Below, in pieces: positions 1-5,164 of a DNA stretch of 5,164 nt (position 1 is its first letter; each line of letters starts with the position of its first letter). The translations under genes and the position numbers were made by a program. The notes under the pieces are model-generated. The model saw only the letters and a program-made list of their open reading frames with translations. It had not been told where the DNA came from and did not search any database. This DNA comes from Candidatus Elarobacter sp. (GTDB lineage: Bacteria; Vulcanimicrobiota; Vulcanimicrobiia; Vulcanimicrobiales; Vulcanimicrobiaceae). The stretch spans positions 1-5,164 of the forward strand of contig JASLGJ010000278.1 in the NCBI GenBank assembly GCA_030150085.1, given 5' to 3'.

Positions 1-893
1 GCGCTGAGCGTGCCGAGCAGCACGGTCAGCAGGCCGATCGCGGCCAGCGCGCCGTGCCCGAACAGCAGCGCGATCGTGTCGGCCGGCGTCGCGCTGGCCA
101 GGCCCGGCGCGCGCACCGCGGTGACCGTCGCCGCGCCGAGCAGCTCGAGCAGCGTCGAGGGGACGAGCCCGCCCAGCATCGCCCACGCCGTCACCGCGCG
201 CGGCGCGCTGTCGCCGGGCAGGTAGCGCGCATAGTCCGAGGCCGCCGGGCCCCAGCCGATCGCGTACGAGAACGCCAGCGCGGCGGAGAACACGATCCCC
301 GCGATCTCGCCCCCGCCCGCGACCGGGGCGTGCGGGTCGAAGCCCGCGCCGAGGTGCGCGCGCGGCAGCGTGCCGGCCGCGATGGCGACGAACCCCAGCC
401 CCAGCAGCACCCCGGCGTAGCGCTGGAACGCGTGGATCGCGTTGTGGCCGTAGACCGCCAGCAGCACCTGCGCGCCGACGACCAGCGCCAGCGCGAGCGG
501 GTAGCCCAGGTGCGCCAGCACCACCAGGGCCTGCGCGCCGAACACGCTGTCGATCGCGAACCAGCCCACCCCCGCGAAGAACGCCAGCACCGCCGGCACC
601 ACGTTGCCGTCGCGCCCGAAGGCGCGCCGCGAGAGCACCATCTGCGGCAGGCCGTGGCGCGGCCCGCCGCGCGAGAGCAGCCCGACCACGGCGTAGGCCA
701 GCAGGTTGCCGGCGCTCAGCCCGAGCGCCGCACCCGCGAACGACGTGCCGAACAGCGCGACGGTGAGGATGCCCACCGCGAAGGTCGCGGTCTCGGCGTT
801 GGCCGCGAACCACAAGCTGAACAGGTCGCGCGGCCGGCCGTGCCGCTCGCGCGCGCCGATCGGGTCGAGCCCGTGCGGCTCGACCGCGACGAC
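1..893 (-). CDS. NCS1-family nucleobase/vitamin permease (cytosine/purine permease type), partial, start unclear
   Basis: This inner-membrane transporter of the nucleobase:cation symporter-1 family runs off the window's left edge, so its C-terminus is missing. About 297 codons are open without a stop. The N-terminal ERHGRPRDLFSLWFAAN block is the family's entry motif before TM1. The TM3 region reads GVGWFAIDSVFGAQAL, where family members usually have GWFA-N---GA. GWGPAASDYARYLPGD matches the GxxASDYxRYxP signature of purine-cytosine permease-type members. Several long Ala/Leu/Val/Gly helices are visible. The substrate cannot be read from sequence; cytosine, purines and pyridine compounds are all possible. 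The frame is open up to 923 (a TGA occupies 924-926), yet it contains no ATG, GTG or TTG before a TTG at 813-815, which lies inside the conserved motif and would destroy it. The end given here is a GTC codon chosen by homology only. The gene follows pncA directly and may be cotranscribed with it. Confidence 0.82.
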
Positions 894-894
894 G

Positions 895-1494
895 CTAGCG
901 CCGTACGGGACGGGCCGCTCCGCTCAGCTCGCCGCTATGCGCGACGCCGACGCCGTGCGCGCGCAGCTCGGCCAGCGCGCGCGCCTCGTCGCCCGGGCTC
1001 AGCTCGACCGGCGCGGCGGCGTCTTCGAGCACCACCGTCTCGAAGCCGGCCGCGCGCGCGTCGAGCGCGGTCGCCTTGACGCAGTAGTCGGTCGCCAGGC
1101 CGCACACGAACACCCGCCGCACGCCGTGCGCGCGCAGGTCGTCGGCCAGCGCGGTCGCGGCGAAGCCGCTGTAGCCGTCGGTGTCGCGCGCGGTGCCCTT
1201 GTCGATCACCGCGTCGACGTCGGCCAGGTTCAGGCGCGGGTCGAACGCCGCGCCGTGCGTGTTGGCCACGCAGTGCACCGGCCAGGGCCCGCCCCGGCCC
1301 TGCTCGGCGAACGAGCTGTGGTCGGGCGGGTGCCAGTCGCGCGTCGCGTAGACGCGCGCGAAGCGCGGCGCGAGCGCGCCGATGGGAGCGAAGATGCGCT
1401 CGCCCCGCGCCACCGCGAGCGCGCCGCCGGGCAGGAAGTCGTGCTGCACGTCGACGACGACCAGCGCGTCGTCGGGCCGGATGTCGTAGCCCAC
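895..1494 (-). CDS. pncA: Nicotinamidase (PncA-like, isochorismatase-fold cysteine hydrolase)
   Basis: The predicted 199-residue cytosolic enzyme hydrolyses nicotinamide to nicotinate and ammonia, feeding NAD salvage through the Preiss-Handler route. The full nicotinamidase signature is present. The opening strand ALVVVDVQHDFLPGGAL contains catalytic Asp15 (family consensus QNDF; here His replaces the Asn). TRDWHPPDHSSF supplies metal ligands Asp53 and His55, with His59, and His74 lies in WPVHCV. Lys99 is in DKGT, and Cys138, the nucleophile, is in GLATDYCVKAT. Length is close to bacterial PncA, which is about 190-215 residues. The start is GTG at 1494, with GAAAGGG five bases upstream. The last ~10 residues (SGAARPVRR) look like a non-conserved extension. 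The TAG stop lies immediately before the permease coding region, suggesting coupled expression and possibly uptake plus salvage of the same compound. The gene is 64 bases behind gene A of the array. Other isochorismatase-like amidases are possible, but the motif set favours nicotinamidase. Confidence 0.93.
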   Translation of the reverse strand: MGYDIRPDDALVVVDVQHDFLPGGALAVARGERIFAPIGALAPRFARVYATRDWHPPDHSSFAEQGRGGPWPVHCVANTHGAAFDPRLNLADVDAVIDKGTARDTDGYSGFAATALADDLRAHGVRRVFVCGLATDYCVKATALDARAAGFETVVLEDAAAPVELSPGDEARALAELRAHGVGVAHSGELSGAARPVRR

Positions 1495-1499
1495 GCTCG

Positions 1500-1506
1500 C
1501 CCTTTC
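1500..1506 (-). promoter_or_regulatory. Ribosome binding site of pncA
   Basis: GAAAGGG on the minus strand ends five bases before the GTG at 1494. It supports that start, since no in-frame ATG sits at a better place. Confidence 0.55.
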
Positions 1507-1541
1507 GGCTCGCGCGGCCCCACATCCGGCCCGCTGCGCGG

Positions 1542-1557
1542 CGGCGCGCTTGCGCCG
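1542..1557 (-). terminator. Small hairpin behind gene A (weak terminator or mRNA 3' structure)
   Basis: A six-base-pair perfect stem (CGGCGC/GCGCCG) with a four-base loop begins one base after the TAG stop of gene A. No T-run follows on the minus strand, so it is not a classical intrinsic terminator. In DNA this GC-rich it may also be chance. Transcription from gene A into pncA is not excluded. Confidence 0.25.
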
Positions 1558-1558
1558 G

Positions 1559-2581
1559 CTAGGGAGCCGTCGTGCGGACCGGGACCGGGGTCGCCGTTCG
1601 GACCGGGTTCGGGGTCGCCGTGCCGCCGGCCGACGGGCTGGGCGCGGGAGTGGGATCCTTGAAGCACTCCTTGATGATCGCCGCGCCGAGCACGCCGCCC
1701 GCCACGGCGGCGATCGCGGTGATCAGCGTGCTGCGGGCCAGGGTCGCGGCCACCACGCCGTACGGGATCTCGGGGTTGAGCGCGGCCAGGCGGTACGCCA
1801 GGCCGATGTAGTACCAGCCGAAGTACGCCGCCGCGAGCAGCAGCGCGATCAGCAGGGCGATCAGCGCGAAGCAGGCCGCGGAGGGGTTGAAGTCCATCGC
1901 GCGGCGCCCGCTCTGCGCCGCGCGGCGCAGCGCAGCGGCCTGGGTCTGCGAGATGCCGAACAGCGCGTAGTCGTAGGTCACCGTCTGCCCGTCGGGCGCG
2001 GTGGCGGTGAAGCCGGTGCTGCCGGGCTGCGCGCTGAAGCTCAGCGGACCCCAGTCGCCGACGGTCGCGCTGACCTGCGCCAGCGAGGTCGAGCTGGACT
2101 GCAGGATCGTGAAGTCGCCCAGGGTCGTCGACTGGTCGTACGGCACGCCGGCCAGATCGCCGAGCTGGATCTGCACCTCGGTCCCGTTGGTGCCGGTCAT
2201 GCGGTAGATCGGAAAGCCGTTGGAGCCGGTCTGCTGCGAGTCGTGGTCGATCAGCAGCGCGCCGTAGCGGTCGTAGTCGTAGATGTCGGCGCCGTCGCCG
2301 CCGATCGCGATGCCGTTGCCGTCGGAGGTCGAGGCCGTGTAGCCGGAACCGATCTGCTGCGAGGGGGCCGGGCTGGCCGTTGCCGTGGCCGCGCTGCGGC
2401 GCAGCGCGCCGGCCGGGATGCGCTTGGTGGCGCGCCCGACCTTGACCTTGAAGGCCGGCAGCACCGGGCTGCCGGGGCTCGGCGCGCCGGCCGGCAGCAG
2501 GCGCGACGTGCCGCCGGCGCAGCCGGCCAGCACGGTCGCCACCATGCCCGCCAGAGCCTGGCCGCGGGGAATGGATCGCAT
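1559..2581 (-). CDS. Array gene A: lipoprotein with beta-type domain, membrane hairpin and Pro/Thr tail (unknown family)
   Basis: This 340-residue protein belongs to no family I recognise. A lipoprotein signal (MRSIPRGQ..., hydrophobic stretch, LAGC with Cys21) is followed by a short linker and the conserved FKVKVGRATKR block. A beta-type domain of about 150 residues comes next, containing DIYDYD, PIYRMTGTNGTEVQIQL and VPYDQSTTLGDFT. After a short helical stretch and MDFNPS, a hydrophobic segment runs from about Cys237 to 263 and a second from about 280 to 303. The hairpin ends in KECFKD (Cys306), and a 31-residue tail rich in Pro, Thr and Val ends PVRTTAP. Unlike B and C, the hairpin starts SAACFAL. 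The ATG at 2581 is preferred because MRSIPR opens all three paralogues; an in-frame ATG at 2590 would add Met-Gly-Ala. The upstream gene B stops at 2593, so translation is probably coupled. Cell-surface or periplasmic exposure is inferred. Function is unknown. Confidence 0.85.
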   Translation of the reverse strand: MRSIPRGQALAGMVATVLAGCAGGTSRLLPAGAPSPGSPVLPAFKVKVGRATKRIPAGALRRSAATATASPAPSQQIGSGYTASTSDGNGIAIGGDGADIYDYDRYGALLIDHDSQQTGSNGFPIYRMTGTNGTEVQIQLGDLAGVPYDQSTTLGDFTILQSSSTSLAQVSATVGDWGPLSFSAQPGSTGFTATAPDGQTVTYDYALFGISQTQAAALRRAAQSGRRAMDFNPSAACFALIALLIALLLAAAYFGWYYIGLAYRLAALNPEIPYGVVAATLARSTLITAIAAVAGGVLGAAIIKECFKDPTPAPSPSAGGTATPNPVRTATPVPVRTTAP

Positions 2582-2592
2582 GGCTCCCATCG

Positions 2593-3636
2593 TTACGGTG
2601 CGGTGGTCTTGGTCGGAACGGGCGTGGCGGTGCGGGTGGGAGTCGGGGTCGAGGTGCCGGTCGGGGTCGGCGCCGAGGTCGCCGTGTTGGTGGGCGACGG
2701 CGTCGGGGTCGGGTCCTTGAAGCATTCCTTCAAGATCGCGCCGCCCAGCGTCGCGCCGGCGACCGCGGTCAGCGCGGTGATCAGCAGGGTGCGGGCGAGG
2801 GTCGCGTTGACCACGCCGAGCGGGGCGTTGAAGGCGGCCAGCTTGAACGCCAGGCCGATGTAGTACCAGCCGAAGTAGGCCGCCGCGAGCAGCAGCGCGA
2901 TCAGCAGCGCGATCAGCGCCAGGCAGGTCTTCGAGGGGTTGAAGTCCATGGCGTGGCGCTCGCCGCCCTGCGCCGCGCGGCGCATGGCCGCGGCCTGGGT
3001 CTGCGAGATGCCGAACAGCCCGTACGCGTAGGTCGTGCTCTGCCCGTCGTTGGAGGTGGCGGTGAAGCCGTTGTCGCCGGGCACGACGCTGACGCTGATC
3101 GGGCCCCAGCTGCCGACCGTGGCGCTGACGGTGGCCAGCGACGACGAGCTGGACTGCAGCATGGTGAAGTCGCCGATCGTGGTCGACTGGTCGTAGGGCA
3201 CCGCGCTCAGGTCGGCGAGCTGGATCTGCACCTCGGTGCCGTTGGTGCCGGTCATGCGGTAGATCGGCAAGCCGTTGGTGCCGCTCTGCTGCGTGTCGTG
3301 CGCCACGAGCAGCCCGCCGTCCTGACCGTAGTCGTACAGGTCGGTGTTGTCGCCGCTGACCGCCACGGCGTTGCCGTCGGAGGTCGAGGTGGTGTAGCCC
3401 GCTCCCACCTCTTGCGAAGGCGCGGGGCTGGCGGTGGACGCGGAGGCGCGCAGCGCGCCGGCGGGGATGCGTTTGGTGGCCCGCCCGACCTTGACCTTGA
3501 GGATGTCGAGCGCGGCCCCGGAGGAGCCGGCCGGCGCACCGGCCGGCAGCAGACGGGAGACGCCGCCGCCGGAGCAGCCGGCCAGCACGGTCGCCACCAT
3601 GCCCGCCAGGGCATGGCTACGGGGGATGGATCGCAT
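2593..3636 (-). CDS. Array gene B: paralogous lipoprotein with beta-type domain, membrane hairpin and Pro/Thr tail
   Basis: This 347-residue paralogue is closest to gene A in tail and core. The lipobox LAGC places the lipidated Cys at 21, followed by a Gly/Ser/Ala linker. The conserved LKVKVGRATKR block is at about 46-56. The beta-type domain (about 80-205) includes DLYDY, YRMTGTNGTEVQIQL at 126-140, VPYDQSTTIGDFT at 146-158 and a run of five serines at 162-166. A short Ala/Arg-rich helix leads to MDFNPSKT. Hydrophobic segment 1 is at 238-264 (LIALLIALLLAAAYFGW core) and segment 2 at 280-302, with a Gly-rich face. KECFKD is at 303-308, followed by a 39-residue tail mostly of Pro-Thr pairs, ending PTKTTAP. 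The ATG at 3636 is supported by GAGAGG five bases upstream. The gene is probably first of a B-A transcription unit, because a 215-base gap precedes it. Function is unknown. Confidence 0.88.
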   Translation of the reverse strand: MRSIPRSHALAGMVATVLAGCSGGGVSRLLPAGAPAGSSGAALDILKVKVGRATKRIPAGALRASASTASPAPSQEVGAGYTTSTSDGNAVAVSGDNTDLYDYGQDGGLLVAHDTQQSGTNGLPIYRMTGTNGTEVQIQLADLSAVPYDQSTTIGDFTMLQSSSSSLATVSATVGSWGPISVSVVPGDNGFTATSNDGQSTTYAYGLFGISQTQAAAMRRAAQGGERHAMDFNPSKTCLALIALLIALLLAAAYFGWYYIGLAFKLAAFNAPLGVVNATLARTLLITALTAVAGATLGGAILKECFKDPTPTPSPTNTATSAPTPTGTSTPTPTRTATPVPTKTTAP

Positions 3637-3641
3637 GGAGG

Positions 3642-3647
3642 CCTCTC
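3642..3647 (-). promoter_or_regulatory. Ribosome binding site of gene B
   Basis: GAGAGG on the minus strand, five bases before the ATG at 3636. It confirms the MRSIP start shared by the array. Confidence 0.65.
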
Positions 3648-3817
3648 AATCGTGAAGCGAGAGACGGGCCTACGGCGATCTGACCGAACCGGAAGTAAGA
3701 GAAATCACCCGCCGCCACACCCGTCGGGGTTCGTTCCTTCGTCTTGGCACGGCCCCGCTGTGCGGGTCGCGCCCGCGCCGCTTCGCTGCGAGCAGGGCGG
3801 CGCCTGCCGGAACGCGA

Positions 3818-3843
3818 GGCCGAGTGCGCGCGCGCACTCGGCC
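3818..3843 (-). terminator. 26-nt perfect palindrome behind gene C (candidate terminator or protein-binding site)
   Basis: The two 13-base arms are exactly complementary. The outer part reads GGCCGAGTGCG and the centre is alternating CG. It lies eight bases past the TAG of gene C. As RNA it would form about 11 pairs with a CGCG loop. No T-run follows in either direction, so it is not a textbook intrinsic terminator. It could instead protect the 3' end of the D-C mRNA, aid factor-dependent termination, or be an operator for gene B. Confidence 0.4.
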
Positions 3844-3851
3844 CGCTGCGC

Positions 3852-5030
3852 CTATCTGGCCGGCATGGCCGACGACGGCGTGGTGGGAGTGATGGTCGGG
3901 CGCGGCGACGGGCTGCCCGAGGGGGTCTGGGACGGGCTGGCCGAGGGCCGCGGCGACGGGCTGGCCGACGGGGTCTGCGACGGGCTCGACGAGGGCCGCG
4001 GCGACGGGCTGCCGCTGGGGGTCGCCGTCGGGGTGGCGGTCGGCTTGGGCGTCGGCGTGCCGGTCGGCGACGGGGTCGGGCTGGGGGTGGGCGACGGTGT
4101 CGGGGTGGGGTCCTTGAAGCACTCCTTGAGGATCGCGCCGCCGAGCACGTTGCCGGCGACCGCGGTGAGCGCGGTGATCAGCAGCGTGCGCGCGAGCGTC
4201 GCGTTGACCACCGCCAGCCCGTTCTCCGCGAACGCCGCGAGCTTGTAGGCCAGCTTGATGTAGGTCCAGCCGAAGTAGGCCGCCGCCAGCAGCAGCGCGA
4301 TCAGCAGCGCGATGAGCGCCAGGCAGGTCTTCGAGGGGTTGAAGTCCATGGCGTGCCGCTCGTTGCCGGCCGCGCGCTGCGCCGCTTGCACCTGCGCGCC
4401 GCTGATGCCGAACAGCCCGTAGGCGTAGGTCATCGTCGTGCCGCCGTTCGCGGTCGCGGTGAAGCCGTTGGCGGTCGGCTGCACGCTGACCGAGATCGGG
4501 CCCCAGCCGTTGGGAACCGTCGCGGTGACCGTCGCCAGCGAGCTCGAACTCGACTGGTACAGGGTGAAGTCGCCGATCGTCGTCGACCGGTCGTACGGCA
4601 CGGTGGTGAGGTCGGCGAGCTGGATCTGCACCTCGACGCCGTTGCTGCCCGTCATGCGGTAGACCGGCATCCCGCCGGTGCCGGTCTGCTGGGTGTCGTG
4701 CGCGACGAGCAGGTTGCCGGCGTTGTCGTAGTCGTAGACGTTGGTGCCGTCGCCGCTGATCGCGGTCACGTTGCCGTCGGAGGTCGCGGTGGTGTAGCCG
4801 GGACCGATCTCCTGCAGCGGAGCGGGCGTCGCCGTCGCGGCGGTGCGGCGCAGCACCGCCGAGAGGTCCTTGGTGGCCCGCCCGACCTTGACTTTGAGCA
4901 CGTCGAGCGGCGCGCCCGAGGCCGCCGGGCCGGAGCCGGACGGCAGCATGCGCGAGGCGCCGCCGGCGCAGCCGGCGAGAACGGTTGCCGCCAGGCCCGC
5001 CAGGGCGTGGCCGCGGGGAATGGATCGCAT
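3852..5030 (-). CDS. Array gene C: paralogous lipoprotein with beta-type domain, membrane hairpin and long Ser/Pro repeat tail
   Basis: At 392 residues this is the longest complete member of the array. It has the same plan as A and B: lipobox LAGC (Cys21), LKVKVGRATK, a beta-type domain with NVYDYDNAGNLLVAHD and YRMTGSNGVEVQIQL, then MDFNPSKT. The first hydrophobic segment runs from about 236 to 262 (YFGWTYIKLAYK at its end) and the second from about 279 to 301, with KECFKD at 302-307. The difference is the 85-residue tail: first Thr/Pro and Ser/Pro pairs, then about five copies of an eight-residue unit of the form SPS(P/Q)(R/T)PSx, ending TTPSSAMPAR. Arg recurs every 16 residues, giving a basic, extended and probably disordered tail that could span the cell envelope or be O-glycosylated (inference). 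The ATG at 5030 has GGAGGA three bases upstream. Gene D ends 13 bases before, so D and C are probably one operon. Confidence 0.88.
   Translation of the reverse strand: MRSIPRGHALAGLAATVLAGCAGGASRMLPSGSGPAASGAPLDVLKVKVGRATKDLSAVLRRTAATATPAPLQEIGPGYTTATSDGNVTAISGDGTNVYDYDNAGNLLVAHDTQQTGTGGMPVYRMTGSNGVEVQIQLADLTTVPYDRSTTIGDFTLYQSSSSSLATVTATVPNGWGPISVSVQPTANGFTATANGGTTMTYAYGLFGISGAQVQAAQRAAGNERHAMDFNPSKTCLALIALLIALLLAAAYFGWTYIKLAYKLAAFAENGLAVVNATLARTLLITALTAVAGNVLGGAILKECFKDPTPTPSPTPSPTPSPTGTPTPKPTATPTATPSGSPSPRPSSSPSQTPSASPSPRPSASPSQTPSGSPSPRPTITPTTPSSAMPAR
3901..4014 (-). repeat. 24-bp/48-bp in-frame minisatellite in the tail of gene C
   Basis: The motif GACGGGCT (plus strand) recurs at 3907, 3931, 3955, 3979 and 4003, exactly 24 bases apart. 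Alternate copies resemble each other more, giving a 48-bp higher-order unit starting CGCGGCGACGGG at 3901, 3949 and 3997. The first two 48-bp units differ at five positions. Each 24-bp unit encodes eight residues, so copy number changes would alter tail length without breaking the frame. Confidence 0.85.
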
Positions 5031-5033
5031 GCG

Positions 5034-5039
5034 TCCTCC
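5034..5039 (-). promoter_or_regulatory. Ribosome binding site of gene C
   Basis: GGAGGA on the minus strand, three bases before the ATG at 5030 and inside the 13-base gap after gene D's stop. It is the strongest Shine-Dalgarno site in the window. Confidence 0.75.
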
Positions 5040-5043
5040 GAGC

Positions 5044-5164
5044 CTAGCGCGGCAGCGCCGACGACGGCGTGGTGGGAGTGACGGTCGGGCGCGGCGACGG
5101 GCTGACCGAGGGTGTCTGGGACGGGCTGGCCGAGGGCCGCGGCGACGGGCTGGCCGACGGGGTC
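5044..5164 (-). CDS. Array gene D: 3' end of a fourth paralogue (Ser/Pro repeat tail only)
   Basis: Only the last 39 codons and the TAG stop (5044-5046) are in the window. The frame is the one used by gene C's tail and reads as three octapeptide units followed by PTVTPTTPSSALPR. Over about 105 bases it matches the gene C tail with three differences. The rest of the gene lies beyond the right edge, so the lipobox, domain and hairpin are expected but not seen. It stops 13 bases before gene C starts, which implies cotranscription. Confidence 0.8.
   Translation of the reverse strand, partial: TPSASPSPRPSASPSQTPSVSPSPRPTVTPTTPSSALPR
5090..5164 (-). repeat. 24-bp/48-bp minisatellite in the tail of gene D, cut by the window edge
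   Basis: GACGGGCT recurs at 5096, 5120 and 5144, and the 48-bp unit start CGCGGCGACGGG at 5090 and 5138. This is the same repeat, phase and order as in gene C. The array continues past the edge, so copy number is unknown. Confidence 0.8.

Larger units (their letters stand above)
3637..3851 (-). other. Intergenic region between gene C and gene B, probable leader/promoter of B
   Basis: This 215-base stretch is the only sizeable gene-free region. Reading on the minus strand from gene C's stop, it holds a 26-nt perfect palindrome (3818-3843), then a GC-rich stem of seven pairs (GCGGCGC at 3797-3803 with GCGCCGC at 3775-3781) around a 15-base loop. A five-pair hairpin follows (3754-3758 with 3762-3766). 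After these comes a less GC-rich segment, about 3691-3740, with short T/A runs such as GATTTCTCTTACTTCC, the most promoter-like composition here. No convincing -35/-10 pair can be named. A transcription start for B within this leader is inferred from gap length and composition. Confidence 0.4.

Noticed and set aside
813..815. TTG as permease start
   Set aside because: It falls inside the conserved DLFSLWF motif, so the resulting protein would lack the family's N-terminal part.
54..1079. Long plus-strand open frame rich in Arg, Ala and Gln
   Set aside because: It lies opposite the NCS1 permease and pncA, has no recognisable motifs, and has the Arg/Ala-rich make-up of an antisense frame in GC-rich DNA.
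706..1662. Plus-strand frame opposite pncA
   Set aside because: PncA's catalytic and metal residues are all on the minus strand; this frame is a shadow.
2582..2725. Longer N-terminus for gene A beginning at 2725
   Set aside because: It would overlap gene B's tail, and residues before MRSIPR match nothing in the paralogues. The lipobox needs the short start.
1550..2863. Plus-strand frame spanning genes A and B
   Set aside because: It crosses the boundary of two real genes. Its VGVGVGV-type stretches are the antisense of the Pro/Thr tails.
3901..4014. CRISPR-like regular 24/48-bp repeats
   Set aside because: The units are contiguous with no unique spacers, sit in frame inside a coding tail and encode an octapeptide repeat.
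3670..4122. Minus-strand frame overlapping gene C's tail and the intergenic region
   Set aside because: It is out of frame with gene C, its His/Pro/Asp-rich start is the shifted tail repeat, and no ribosome site supports it.
2953..4248. Plus-strand frame across gene B, the intergenic region and gene C's tail
   Set aside because: It ignores gene boundaries and lacks any domain signal, while the minus strand shows a conserved paralogous protein.
4720..4760. YDYDNAGNLL in gene C as an RHS/YD repeat
   Set aside because: Only one YD-like motif per protein is present and A and B vary there; a true RHS protein has many spaced copies.
3744..5081. Plus-strand frame opposite gene C
   Set aside because: Arg/Gly-rich antisense shadow, with no conservation pattern matching the paralogues.

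Overview
The window is very GC-rich DNA, and every supported gene is read from the minus strand, so the genes run from high to low coordinates. Coding density is high. Long open frames on the plus strand are GC-driven shadows. The sequence alone does not fix the organism. The base composition, strong Shine-Dalgarno sites (GGAGGA, GAGAGG) and lipobox proteins indicate a high-GC bacterium. A poorly cultured lineage such as Eremiobacterota is only a weak guess.

About 70% of the window (1559-5164) is a tandem array of at least four paralogous genes, called here A (1559-2581), B (2593-3636), C (3852-5030) and D (5044-5164, only its 3' end). A, B and C encode the same unusual layout: a lipoprotein signal with the lipobox L-A-G-C (Cys21), a beta-type Ser/Thr/Gly-rich domain of about 200 residues, a strongly conserved membrane hairpin ending in KECFKD, and a Pro/Thr/Ser-rich tail of 31-85 residues. 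I recognise no named family. A and B share one tail ending and are adjacent. C and D share another tail ending, are adjacent, and carry in-frame 24-bp/48-bp minisatellite repeats. The array thus looks like two pairs, D-C and B-A, separated by the only sizeable intergenic region (3637-3851). That region holds a 26-nt perfect palindrome behind gene C and a slightly AT-richer leader before gene B.

Downstream of the array lie a nicotinamidase gene (pncA-like, 895-1494, GTG start) and, one base after its stop, a nucleobase/vitamin permease of the NCS1 family (1-893, running off the window). Together these two could take up and deamidate a pyridine or nucleobase compound for NAD salvage. The permease has no canonical start codon at the position its homology demands. 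Its reading frame would join PncA by a single +1 shift, so it may be a broken junction, an assembly error or an unusual start.

The array is the most likely undescribed element: a multiplied family of surface-exposed, membrane-hairpin lipoproteins with tails that vary by repeat number.
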